From NCBI GenBank assembly GCA_001730095.1, contig MDLF01000060.1, forward strand, positions 123,951 to 187,950: a stretch of 64,000 nucleotides of DNA, read 5' to 3'. The DNA is from Rhodobacteraceae bacterium (ex Bugula neritina AB1). GTDB lineage: Bacteria; Pseudomonadota; Alphaproteobacteria; Rhodobacterales; Rhodobacteraceae. The notes below the pieces were generated by a model, which worked only from the letters and a program-made list of their open reading frames with translations, had not been told where the DNA came from and searched no databases. A program made the translations under genes and the position numbers. This document shows, one piece after another, positions 1 through 8,048 of the stretch (within the stretch, counting starts at the first letter, position 1; every line of letters begins with the position of its first letter).

Positions 1-47
1 GACCCTAACCTTGGCAAGGTTATGCTCTACCCCTGAGCTACGCCCGC
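1..47 (-). tRNA. tRNA-Gly(GCC), partial (cut by window edge)
   Basis: The 47 bases are identical to the 5' two-thirds of the complete tRNA-Gly at 2434–2508, including the CTTGCCAAG anticodon loop (anticodon GCC). Its 3' third lies outside the window, so whether this copy is whole cannot be judged. About 60 bp upstream of it (48–112) are also recognisably similar to the upstream region of the second copy. Confidence 0.85.
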
Positions 48-137
48 GCTGCCATTCGATGAGCCGGTGTTTAGGGCTTTCGCAAATCACCTGCAAGAGA
101 AAAAACGTACGCGCGTGCAAGTACCTGTGGATAATCG

Positions 138-292
138 TTATTCTGGTTGTTTCAATAAGGCGGACAGCCGGTTCTGCAAGGTCTCGCAGTCCTTGATCTC
201 GCAGTCCCAGACGGTCAGCAGCCGCCATCCGGCGGCCTGCAATGCACCAGCATTGCAGGCTTGGCATGCCGGGCACGGGTGTGGGCCTTATT
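138..292 (-). pseudogene. vsr (very short patch repair endonuclease) C-terminal remnant
   Basis: On the minus strand the last 45 or so codons before the stop at 138–140 read ALQAAGWRLLTVWDCEIKD and then about 18 more residues. This matches the conserved C-terminus of Vsr mismatch endonucleases, whose usual form is GWRVLxVWEC. Further upstream the matching frame is broken: a segment resembling the preceding helix (NKAHTRARHAK) lies in another frame. No CFWHGH-type core is visible, because that part would have to overlap the restriction gene at 314. Vsr genes commonly accompany C5-cytosine methyltransferases, which fits the adjacent module. I infer a decayed gene fragment; a short intact relative cannot be fully excluded. 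Confidence 0.6.
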
Positions 293-313
293 GGTGCTGT
301 GCTGCTTCGATGG

Positions 314-1216
314 TCAGGGGGACGGCCAATCCACGTGATGCCTGGATTGTTCCACCATGCGGGCATGGTAGGCGCTTTCGATCCGGCAGGAAACAAAAGC
401 GCTGGCAGGGCAGGGTGGCAATTCAAGTGCCTTGATCAGCTGAGCATCCTTCTGGCCTTCCAGCAGCACGATCTGTTCTCGCGCCAGAATGTCGCGGGTG
501 CCATGGCCGCCATCGGCACGGATGCGGCGCATGAAATCTTTTTGCTGTGCAACCGCCTCGACCACGTCACGCGGCACAGGGCGGCGCTGGATCAGCCGGA
601 ACAACCGTGCCATCCGCTCGTTGCCGGTATCGCCGGCAAAGATCTTTTCCACTGCCGCCTCATCTGCCGTGCGCCAGAAATTCGCTGGATAGGGCTGATC
701 CTTGAACAGCCACAGGATATGGCGGAACCCCTCGGCGGAAACGGTGCGTTTGGCGTCCTTGTTCTGGCCCGCTGTCAGATATTCGGGTCGAGCCATGATC
801 AGGCCCAGATAGCAGCGCGCCCGCACCTCATCCGCTGCCACCAGAAGGCAGGCGCAATTCAGCGCCTCGGTCGGGATCATCCAGTTGCTGCCCATGGTGT
901 GCTTGATGTCCACATCCTGGCCCAGAATTTCGGTATCCAGCCGCCCTTTGCGCAAGCGCAACAGCGCCCGCAGCTCAATTTCGACCCGCGTCCCGATATA
1001 GGTCTTTTCGGTCTTCTCCAGCTCTTCATACGCGCGCCGCCCGGTCTTGGGCGTCATGATCACGTCATCGATGCATTGACGCAGCATTTGCGGAACATCG
1101 TATTCCAGCGCCAAGGCGCCGCCTGCACGGGTGCGGATGTCTTCGGCCAGCGGAGAAAGGGTGCCGAAATCCGGATGACCCGGAACAACAAGACTGTCAG
1201 GAAGTTTCTGTTTCAT
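314..1216 (-). CDS. NaeI-like type II restriction endonuclease
   Basis: A 300-residue protein resembling restriction enzyme NaeI (about 317 residues). Residues about 75–170 carry the endonuclease core: GTRVEIELRALLRL (acidic residue near E79), D94, then D103-x-K105 in DVDIKHT. The nine-residue spacing of the two aspartates and the D-x-K match the NaeI active site as I know it. The following WMIPTEALNCACLLVAADE and EYLTAGQNKDAKRTVSAEG stretches also match the family. NaeI cuts GCCGGC and needs a second effector site; the same specificity here is inferred from similarity only. The gene lies 114 bp downstream of a C5-methyltransferase on the same strand, the expected partner. The C-terminus beyond about residue 275 is poorly matched. 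Confidence 0.85.
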   Translation of the reverse strand: MKQKLPDSLVVPGHPDFGTLSPLAEDIRTRAGGALALEYDVPQMLRQCIDDVIMTPKTGRRAYEELEKTEKTYIGTRVEIELRALLRLRKGRLDTEILGQDVDIKHTMGSNWMIPTEALNCACLLVAADEVRARCYLGLIMARPEYLTAGQNKDAKRTVSAEGFRHILWLFKDQPYPANFWRTADEAAVEKIFAGDTGNERMARLFRLIQRRPVPRDVVEAVAQQKDFMRRIRADGGHGTRDILAREQIVLLEGQKDAQLIKALELPPCPASAFVSCRIESAYHARMVEQSRHHVDWPSP

Positions 1217-1330
1217 GACTGATCCAGCCCCGTCGATAGACTGGGTTGCGCCCAGCCCTCACCACAAGGGCGCGTTGCGCACCCGCTTGGGGTCTGGCGC
1301 TTCCCCAGGTTCACAATTGAAGGGGAGGCT

Positions 1331-2290
1331 TTAGGCCCGCACAGCATGCAGTTTAGGCTTGGCAATCGCCGCCTTCAACTCACGCGCCACCGCCTCGGCC
1401 ACCGGCGGCGGGAAGGCATTGCCGACCTGACGGTACGCATTGGTCTTGGCGCCGGTGAAATGCCATTCATCCGGAAACCCCTGAATGCGTGCCACCATCC
1501 GCACCGTGAGGCGCGGCATGTCATTGTGGAACGGATCCGGCGCCTCATAGGCAATGGTCCGTCCTTCCACGCCCAGGGCAGCCCAGGCGCGCCGCGCCCG
1601 GGTCGGCCCCAGATCAGGCCCGCCGTGTTTCTTGGAGCCGCCCACGATGGTCGGTGCGATTTCGTCGGCCTTGGCAGCCCAGTCATCGGCCCCGCGCCAG
1701 CCGCGTTCTTTCATCAGGTCGACCAGCGTCGCCCCCACTGTGGGTGGGTTGTGCGGCAGCGGCTCAGGCCAGTTGAACTGTCCCGCAAACTCCTTGCGTA
1801 GTGCAACAATCGCCACCCGCGGCCGCAGCTGCGGCACGCCGTAGTCGGACGCGTTCAGCAGCCGCCAGTCGGTTTCATAGCCCAGCTTTGACAGTTGCTT
1901 CTTCAGCTTCTCGCGGTAGTCATGGAACACCGCATCCAGGAAACCGCGCACGTTTTCGATCATCACCGCGCGGGGCCGTGTGGCATCCACGATCTCGATC
2001 GCATCATCGAACAGGTTGCGCTCATCCTTTTCGCCCAGCTGCTTGCCGGCAACGGAAAACGGCGGGCAGGGCAGGCCGCCGGCCAGCAGATCGATGCCTT
2101 TGTAATCGCTCGCTACATCCTTGAATTTGCGCACGTCTTCTTCCAGCACGTTCCACTGGGGGCGGTTGTGGCGCAGCGTGGCACAGCAATGCTTGTCGAT
2201 CTCGACCAGCGCCGTGTGGTCAAAGCCCGCCGCCTCGAGACCGAGGGCCTGGCCGCCCGCACCTGCGCATAGTTCTACCGATGTCAGCAT
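1331..2290 (-). CDS. DNA (cytosine-5)-methyltransferase, partner of the NaeI-like enzyme
   Basis: A 319-residue C5-cytosine methyltransferase. In order: motif I ELCAGAGGQALG (residues 6–17, AdoMet binding), motif IV GGLPCPPFSVAG with catalytic Cys75, motif VI MIENVRG (110–116), motif VIII QLRPRVAIVA, a target-recognition region, then motifs IX/X ending in RQVGNAFPPPVAEAVA. The ATG at 2290 was chosen because motif I begins directly after it; the open frame continues upstream without homology. It should protect host DNA from the NaeI-like nuclease downstream. A perfect GTTC-N7-GTTC box sits 23 bp upstream of the start. Function is certain at family level; the recognition site is inferred. Confidence 0.93.
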   Translation of the reverse strand: MLTSVELCAGAGGQALGLEAAGFDHTALVEIDKHCCATLRHNRPQWNVLEEDVRKFKDVASDYKGIDLLAGGLPCPPFSVAGKQLGEKDERNLFDDAIEIVDATRPRAVMIENVRGFLDAVFHDYREKLKKQLSKLGYETDWRLLNASDYGVPQLRPRVAIVALRKEFAGQFNWPEPLPHNPPTVGATLVDLMKERGWRGADDWAAKADEIAPTIVGGSKKHGGPDLGPTRARRAWAALGVEGRTIAYEAPDPFHNDMPRLTVRMVARIQGFPDEWHFTGAKTNAYRQVGNAFPPPVAEAVARELKAAIAKPKLHAVRA

Positions 2291-2312
2291 TCTGCTCTGC
2301 CTGTGTGTTCGC

Positions 2313-2327
2313 GTTCTTGCTCTGTTC
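2313..2327. promoter_or_regulatory. candidate LexA (SOS) box upstream of the methyltransferase
   Basis: The sequence is GTTC, seven bases, GTTC: an exact match to the direct-repeat LexA site of Alphaproteobacteria, 23 bp from the methyltransferase start. A pattern with eight fixed bases is expected about twice by chance in 64 kb counting both strands, so position is the main support. Confidence 0.45.
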
Positions 2328-2356
2328 CTAGGCGGAAAGGTGATTCCGCACAAGGC

Positions 2357-2374
2357 CCCTGCCCGGGGGCAGGG
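2357..2374. repeat. small hairpin upstream of the R-M operon
   Basis: A 7-bp perfect stem (CCCTGCC with GGCAGGG) and a 4-base loop lie between the LexA-type box and the tRNA terminator. Its role is unknown. Confidence 0.35.
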
Positions 2375-2398
2375 TATGCGGAAATCCCCAAAAGCGAA

Positions 2399-2420
2399 AG
2401 GCCGCCCCGAAGGACGGCCT
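2399..2420 (-). terminator. rho-independent terminator of tRNA-Gly
   Basis: Read on the minus strand, AGGCCG and CGGCCT form a stem around a TCCTTCGGGG loop, followed by TTTCGCTTTT. It lies 13 bp after the tRNA 3' end and separates tRNA transcription from the methyltransferase. Confidence 0.7.
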
Positions 2421-2433
2421 GTTCGTTTCCTGA

Positions 2434-2508
2434 TGGAGCGGGCGAGGCGATTCGAACGCCCGACCCTAACCTTGGCAAGGTTATGCTCTACCCCTGAGCT
2501 ACGCCCGC
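2434..2508 (-). tRNA. tRNA-Gly (anticodon GCC)
   Basis: The 75 bases fold as a full tRNA. The acceptor pair GCGGGCG and CGCCCGC is followed by an encoded TCCA end; the D arm contains AGCTCAGGGGTAGAGC; the anticodon arm is AACCTTGCCAAGGTT (anticodon GCC); the T arm contains GTTCGAATC. Its first 47 bases are repeated at 1–47, so two copies bracket the restriction–modification module. Confidence 0.97.
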
Positions 2509-2665
2509 GCTGCCATCCGGTGAACGGTGATTTAGGGCGTCCGCCTGCTGCCTGCAAGAGGAAATCCGGCGCCGGGTGAAAAAAATCTTCGGGGCCTGCG
2601 ACGGAAAGCCAAAGGCCGCGCGTTTCAATTCCGAACAACAAGATATTCCAAGGGAGATTGAAGCA

Positions 2666-2851
2666 ATGCCTTGCAAGGATTACCTGCGGATCGCCAGCCT
2701 GGTCGCTGCGATAACCCTGGGAGCACTGGCGCACGGCGGTCAGCACGCCAGCGCACCGCTTGCCGACAGCTGGGCCGGAGCGGTTGAACAGTTGAGGCCG
2801 GTTCCGGTTGAAACTGCAATCTTGCCGGGCAAGGCGCTCCGCAGCGCCTGA
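2666..2851 (+). CDS. small hypothetical protein, possibly exported
   Basis: A 61-codon frame starting at ATG 2666, preceded by the good ribosome-binding sequence AGGGAG. The N-terminus MPCKDYLRIASLVAAITLGALAHG resembles a short signal peptide or one membrane segment: a positive start, then a hydrophobic stretch. The remaining 37 or so residues have no motif I recognise. It stands alone between the tRNA and the pyc terminator. The start signal and leader-like N-terminus are the only support, so it may not be a real gene. Confidence 0.4.
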   Translation: MPCKDYLRIASLVAAITLGALAHGGQHASAPLADSWAGAVEQLRPVPVETAILPGKALRSA

Positions 2852-2996
2852 CGCCAGGAGGCCCCGTTTTACAGTGCTGGAAACGGCCAAAATTCTGCGA
2901 AAAATCCTGTCACCGACCCGGCGCTGCCCAAGTCCCCCTCCCAAGCCGGAAAGCTGGCAGGAGTTCCAGCAGAAAAGACGCCCGCTTCGGCACAAA

Positions 2997-3034
2997 GAAA
3001 AGGGCGCCCTCCAGCTGGCAGGGCGCCCTTTTTT
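2997..3034 (-). terminator. bidirectional rho-independent terminator after pyc
   Basis: An AGGGCGCCCT arm (3001–3010) pairs with a second AGGGCGCCCT arm (3020–3029). A-rich sequence lies on the left and TTTTTTG on the right, so it can stop transcription from either side. It is 22 bp beyond the pyc stop codon. Confidence 0.85.
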
Positions 3035-3055
3035 GTTCGTTTTGGCGTTTGCCTT

Positions 3056-6000
3056 TTATTCCAGTTCTACAAGCAGATCCTTGGCGTCAATCTGGGCGCC
3101 TGCTGTGACGTGCACGGCTTTCACCACCGCATCGCGCTCGGCGTGGATGCCAGTCTCCATCTTCATCGCTTCGATGGTCAGCAGCATGTCGCCTTCGTGA
3201 ACCTGCTGGCCCACTTGCACGGCGACGCTTGCCACAACACCCGGCATCGGCGCGCCGATGTGGTTTGCGTTGCCAGCTTCCGCCTTCGCGCGCTGCTCGG
3301 TCGAGGCTTTGACCAGGCGGTTCGGCACCCGGATCACCCGAGGCTGGCCGTTCAGCTCAAAGAAGACCTTCACTTCGCCCTTTTCGTCGGTTTCGGAAAT
3401 CGCCTGCAGGCGGATCTCCAGGGTCTTGCCCGGATCGATCTCGGCTGTGATTTCTTCACCCGGCTCCATGCCATAAAAGAATGTGCGGGTCGGCAGGCTG
3501 CGTACCGGTCCGTACTGGCGATGGCGGCCCATGTAGTCTAGGAACACCTTGGGGTACATCAGGTAGCCGTTCAGGTCCTCATCATCGACGGTGAAGCCTT
3601 CCAGCTCTTTTGACAGCTCAGCCCGAACTGCTTCCAGATCCACCGGCTCCAGATGCGCACCGGGGCGCTCCAGGTTCGGGGCTTCGCCTTTCAGCACCTT
3701 GGAGACGATCCCTTCCGGGAAGCCGCCCGGAGGCTGGCCCAGGTTGCCGCGCATCATGTCGACCACCGAGTCCGGGAAGGCCACGTCTGTCTCCGGGCTT
3801 TCCACCTCATCGCGGGTCAGGCCCTGGCTCACCATCATCAGCGCCATGTCGCCGACAACTTTCGACGACGGGGTCACTTTGACGATATCGCCGAACATCT
3901 GGTTCACATCGGCATAGGTCTGCGCCACGTCGGCCCATTTCTCTTCCAGACCCAGCGAGCGCGCCTGCGCCTTCAGGTTGGTGAACTGGCCGCCCGGCAT
4001 TTCGTGCAGGTAAACCTCGGAAGCCGGCGCCGCGAGACCCGATTCAAAGGCCGCATACTGGCTGCGCACCTGCTCCCAATAGCCGGAGATTTCGCGCACG
4101 GCCGCAATGTCGATACCGGTGTCGCGGTCGGTGTTGCGCAAACCCTCGACGATGGAGCCCAGGCAGGGCTGCGACGTGCCCCCCGAGAAGGCGTCCATCG
4201 CTGCATCCACCGCATCTACGCCCGCATCCGCTGCGGCCAGAATGGTGGCGCCCGCAATGCCCGAGGTGTCATGAGTGTGGAAGTGGACCGGCAGGCCGAC
4301 CTCTTCCTTCAGTGCCTTGATCAGCACCCGCGCCGAGGCCGGCTTCAAGAGGCCAGCCATGTCCTTCAGGCCCAGAATATGGGCGCCTGCGGCCTCCATC
4401 TCCTTGGCCATACCGACATAGTATTTCAGGTCGTATTTGGAGCGGTTCGGGTCCAGGATATCGCCGGTATAGCAGACGGTGCCTTCGCAGACCTTGCCGG
4501 ATTCAACAACCGCGTCCATGGCGACACGCATGTTCTCAACCCAGTTCAGCGAGTCAAAGACACGGAACACGTCAACACCGGTCTCTGCTGCCTGGCGCAC
4601 GAATTCCTGCACCACATTGTCCGGATAATTGGTGTAGCCGACGCCGTTAGAGGCGCGCAGCAGCATCTGGGTCATCAGGTTCGGCATCCGCTCGCGCAGG
4701 TCGCGCAGGCGCTGCCAGGGGCATTCCTGCAGGAACCGGTAGGCCACGTCGAATGTCGCGCCGCCCCAGCATTCAACCGAGAACAGCTGGTTCAGGTTCT
4801 GCGCATAGGCCGGAGCCACCTTGATCATGTCGATCGAGCGCATGCGGGTCGCCAGCAGGGACTGGTGGCCGTCGCGCATGGTGGTGTCGGTCAGCAGAAG
4901 CTGGCGCTGCGCCTTCATCCAGTCGGCCACGGCCTGGGCGCCCTTCTGCTCCAAGAGGTTGCGGGTGCCGTAGGGCAGGTTGCCCGGCTCCGCCAGCGGT
5001 GCCCGTGGCTCTTTGAGATCGGCGGCAGGGGCCGCGCGACCCTCGGTCTCCGGATGGCCGTTCACTGAGATGTCGGCGATATAGGTCAGCACCTTGGTGC
5101 CGCGGTCGCGACGGCGCTTGAACTGGAACAGCTCCGGTGTCTCGTCGATGAATTTGGTGGTGTATTCATTCGACAGGAAGGTTGGGTGCTTCAGCAGGTT
5201 CTCGACAAAGGCGATGTTGGTAGAAACGCCGCGCACCCGGAATTCACGCAGCGCGCGGTCCATGCGGGCAATTGCCTTTTCAGGGGTCTGCGCCGAGGCG
5301 GTGACTTTGGTCAGCAGCGAGTCATAATACCGGGTGATCACACCGCCCGCATATGCGGTGCCGCCATCCAGACGGATGCCCATGCCGGTTGCGGAACGAT
5401 AGGCGGTGATGCGGCCGTAGTCGGGGATGAAATTATTGAGCGGATCTTCGGTGGTCACGCGGGTCTGCAGCGCGTGGCCATTAAGGCGGATGTCGCCCTG
5501 GCTGGCCTTGCCGGTGGCTTCGGCAATGGTCTTGCCTTCTGCAATCAGGATCTGCGCCTGCACGATGTCGATGCCGGTAACCTCTTCGGTCACGGTGTGT
5601 TCCACCTGCACCCGCGGGTTCACCTCGATGAAGTAGAACTTGCCGTCGTTCATATCCATCAGGAATTCGACAGTGCCTGCGCATTCATAATTCACATGCT
5701 GGCAGATCTTGCGGCCCAGATCGCAGATCTCGGCGCGCTGTTCTTCGCTCAGATAGGGGGCAGGGGCGCGCTCAACCACTTTCTGGTTACGGCGCTGTAC
5801 TGAGCAGTCACGTTCATACAGGTGATAAATCTCGCCGTGCTTGTCGCCCAGGATCTGCACCTCGACGTGGCGGGCGCGGGTGATCATCTTCTCCAGATAA
5901 CCTTCACCGTTGCCGAATGCGGCTTCCGCCTCGCGGCGGCCCTCCAGCACTTTCTCTTCCAGCTCGGCTTCGCCGTGGATCGGCCGCATGCCGCGGCCGC

Positions 6001-6499
6001 CGCCGCCCCAGGAGGCCTTAAGCATCAAGGGATAGCCGACCTCACCCGCTTCCTTGCGGATCGCGTCCATATTGTCGCCCAGCACTTCGGTTGCCGGAAT
6101 AACCGGCACCCCGGCCTCGATCGCAACCCGGCGGGCACTGGCCTTGTCGCCAAGTGCGCGCATGGTTTCCGCTTTGGGGCCGATAAAGGTGATGCCATTG
6201 CGCGCGCAGGCGTCCACAAAGTCCGGATTCTCCGACAAAAGGCCGTAACCGGGGTGGATCGCATCAGCGCCGCTTTCTTTGGCGACACGGATGATTTCCT
6301 CAATCGACAGATAGGCCGCGACCGGGCCCATGCCTTCGCCGATCCGGTAGGCTTCGTCTGCCTTGAAACGATGCAGGCCGAGCTTATCTTCCTCGGCATA
6401 GACGGCGACGGTGCGCTTGCCCATTTCGTTGGCAGCGCGCATCACGCGGATCGCGATCTCGCCACGGTTGGCAATCAGGATTTTCTTGAAGTCGGTCAT
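3056..6499 (-). CDS. pyc: pyruvate carboxylase
   Basis: A 1147-residue single-chain pyruvate carboxylase, the usual length. The biotin carboxylase domain (residues 1 to about 460) opens with ILIANRGEIAIRVMRAA and has the ATP-grasp loop GGGGRGM and the FIEVNPRVQVEHTVTEE motif. The carboxyltransferase domain starts near 535 with LTDTTMRDGHQSLLATR and includes the metal-site motif PVHFHTHDTSG. The biotinyl domain ends the protein with IEAMKMETG, the biotinylated lysine being near 1113. It makes oxaloacetate from pyruvate, the main anaplerotic step in many Roseobacters. It stands alone, with its own terminator and a 320-bp upstream region. Confidence 0.98.
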   Translation of the reverse strand: MTDFKKILIANRGEIAIRVMRAANEMGKRTVAVYAEEDKLGLHRFKADEAYRIGEGMGPVAAYLSIEEIIRVAKESGADAIHPGYGLLSENPDFVDACARNGITFIGPKAETMRALGDKASARRVAIEAGVPVIPATEVLGDNMDAIRKEAGEVGYPLMLKASWGGGGRGMRPIHGEAELEEKVLEGRREAEAAFGNGEGYLEKMITRARHVEVQILGDKHGEIYHLYERDCSVQRRNQKVVERAPAPYLSEEQRAEICDLGRKICQHVNYECAGTVEFLMDMNDGKFYFIEVNPRVQVEHTVTEEVTGIDIVQAQILIAEGKTIAEATGKASQGDIRLNGHALQTRVTTEDPLNNFIPDYGRITAYRSATGMGIRLDGGTAYAGGVITRYYDSLLTKVTASAQTPEKAIARMDRALREFRVRGVSTNIAFVENLLKHPTFLSNEYTTKFIDETPELFQFKRRRDRGTKVLTYIADISVNGHPETEGRAAPAADLKEPRAPLAEPGNLPYGTRNLLEQKGAQAVADWMKAQRQLLLTDTTMRDGHQSLLATRMRSIDMIKVAPAYAQNLNQLFSVECWGGATFDVAYRFLQECPWQRLRDLRERMPNLMTQMLLRASNGVGYTNYPDNVVQEFVRQAAETGVDVFRVFDSLNWVENMRVAMDAVVESGKVCEGTVCYTGDILDPNRSKYDLKYYVGMAKEMEAAGAHILGLKDMAGLLKPASARVLIKALKEEVGLPVHFHTHDTSGIAGATILAAADAGVDAVDAAMDAFSGGTSQPCLGSIVEGLRNTDRDTGIDIAAVREISGYWEQVRSQYAAFESGLAAPASEVYLHEMPGGQFTNLKAQARSLGLEEKWADVAQTYADVNQMFGDIVKVTPSSKVVGDMALMMVSQGLTRDEVESPETDVAFPDSVVDMMRGNLGQPPGGFPEGIVSKVLKGEAPNLERPGAHLEPVDLEAVRAELSKELEGFTVDDEDLNGYLMYPKVFLDYMGRHRQYGPVRSLPTRTFFYGMEPGEEITAEIDPGKTLEIRLQAISETDEKGEVKVFFELNGQPRVIRVPNRLVKASTEQRAKAEAGNANHIGAPMPGVVASVAVQVGQQVHEGDMLLTIEAMKMETGIHAERDAVVKAVHVTAGAQIDAKDLLVELE

Positions 6500-6821
6500 T
6501 TCACCCTCGGGGTCCGTGCAAGTTGGTGCAGTGTTAGGCGGATATTAGCGGTACGTACAGACGTAGTTCGGGGTATTTCCGGCATGATGGCGCTCGCATG
6601 CGGCCTGTTTTTCCTTCCGGCTCCGTTGTTTTCCTATCGCGGCCACTGATGCCGCCGGCAGCAGGGCAAAAGGCAGAGGCTTGAGAATCCGCTGAAATGT
6701 GCACTCGCAGCACGTTTTTGTAACTATTTTTTCCGCACTGCAGCGAAGGGCGCAGTTTTAAGCGCGTCATTTCGGCGCATTTCAGGGCGTTGTGCCCGAA
6801 ATGCTCCGGTTTGCCGGGCAA
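6500..6821. other. intergenic region upstream of pyc
   Basis: This 322-bp stretch must hold the pyc promoter (minus strand). An AT-rich segment containing TTTTTGTAACTATTTTTTC lies at about 6714–6732. I see no convincing gene, repeat or known operator; the frames present have no homology or ribosome-binding site. Confidence 0.6.
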
Positions 6822-7967
6822 TCAGGAGGTTGTGTGCAGTTGCAGGTTTCGGGCTTCCCCGAGCGTCGAAAGACCCAGCTGCCCCATGTTGGCTTCCAGA
6901 TCCCTGGACAGGATGCTGATCAGATGCTCCGGACCAGCCGTGCCAAGGGCTGCCAGCGCATAATGGAAAGCGCGGCCCAGCATGACAAAGTCTGCCCCAA
7001 GCGCCAATGCCCGCAGAATATCAAGGCCGCCCTCGATGCCGCTGTCAAAGATCACCGGGATATCCACAGCCGCGCGGATTTCCGGCAGCAGGCTGATGGC
7101 AGGCGGGCAGCCGTCAAACTGGCGGCCGCCATGGTTGGACAGCCAGATCGCGTCGGCGCCAGCCTCCTGCAGTCGCCGCGCATCTTCCGCTCTCTGCACG
7201 CCTTTGACGACAAACGGTCCGTCCCAGTTTTGCCGTAGCCATTGCACATAGGTCCAGTCCGGCGAGATGCGCAGCAAATAGCCGATATGCGCAGTTGGCG
7301 GCAGATTGGCCTGTGCGCCGCTGATGTATTTGTCCAGGGTCCGCATATGCGGCAGGCCGCGGCGCGCCATGCCCAGAGCCCAGGCGGGGCGCCGGGCGAT
7401 TTGCGCCGCGATCCGCGGCGTCAGGCGTGGCGGCTGTGTCAGCCCGGACCGCACCTGTCGCTCCCGGCGCGAGGCCACCGGCACGTCCACCGTCAGGATC
7501 AGGGTTTTGAACCCGGCATCCCGCGCCCGCGCCAGCAGATTGGTGCGGATGCCCGCATCCTTTGGCGGGTAGAGCTGGAACCAGGCGTCCTCACCCAGAT
7601 GCGGCGCCAGATCCTCAGGCGACTGGCTGGCTACAGTGGACAGGCAATAGGGAATTCTCGCCGCAGCGGCGGTACGGGCCAGAATGCCCTCGGCATCGGG
7701 CCAGATCAGCCCGGACATGCCGACCGGCGCCACACCAAACGGCCGGGAATAAAGGGTTCCCAGCAAGTTGGCTGACAAGTCCGGCTCCAGCGGGCCATGC
7801 AGCACCGATGGCAGCATGGCGACACTGTCCAACCCGCTGCGGTTTCGCGCCTTGGCAACCTCTGCGCCGGTGCCGCTGTCCAGATACTCCCAGACAAAAT
7901 GCGGCAGCCGCGCTTTGGCGCGGCGTTTCAGGTCTTTCAGTCCGGGGTAGAGCTGATGCAGATCCAT
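6822..7967 (-). CDS. FMN-dependent 2-hydroxy-acid dehydrogenase (L-lactate dehydrogenase type)
   Basis: A 381-residue protein of the FMN-dependent alpha-hydroxy-acid dehydrogenase family (LldD, glycolate and mandelate oxidases). Visible marks are an N-terminal LPHFVWEYLDSGTG, PVGMSGLIWPDAE near the FMN site, WFQLYPPKD, LILTVDVPVASRRERQVRSG, the catalytic and FMN-phosphate segments WLSNHGGRQFDG and IFDSGIEGGLDILRALALGA, and a final MLGRAF. Such enzymes oxidise L-2-hydroxy acids to 2-oxo acids, usually feeding electrons to quinone. The substrate cannot be read from sequence; lactate is only the most common case. The gene follows the GGDEF gene by 81 bp on the same strand and may be co-transcribed with it. 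Confidence 0.9.
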   Translation of the reverse strand: MDLHQLYPGLKDLKRRAKARLPHFVWEYLDSGTGAEVAKARNRSGLDSVAMLPSVLHGPLEPDLSANLLGTLYSRPFGVAPVGMSGLIWPDAEGILARTAAAARIPYCLSTVASQSPEDLAPHLGEDAWFQLYPPKDAGIRTNLLARARDAGFKTLILTVDVPVASRRERQVRSGLTQPPRLTPRIAAQIARRPAWALGMARRGLPHMRTLDKYISGAQANLPPTAHIGYLLRISPDWTYVQWLRQNWDGPFVVKGVQRAEDARRLQEAGADAIWLSNHGGRQFDGCPPAISLLPEIRAAVDIPVIFDSGIEGGLDILRALALGADFVMLGRAFHYALAALGTAGPEHLISILSRDLEANMGQLGLSTLGEARNLQLHTTS

Positions 7968-8048
7968 GTTTGCATTGGTACCGGGACGGGAAAAAACCGC
8001 AAGCGGGAACAGGCTGCGCCGCCGCAGCCCATCTGGGAGGGCAGGCGG

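Noticed and set aside
1331-2995. Long upstream extension of the methyltransferase frame to 2995
   Set aside because: It crosses the tRNA-Gly gene and its terminator and has no homology; motif I starts right after the ATG at 2290.
6534-6821. Minus-strand open frame between the 2-hydroxy-acid dehydrogenase gene and pyc
   Set aside because: No recognisable product, and it occupies the place where the pyc promoter must be.
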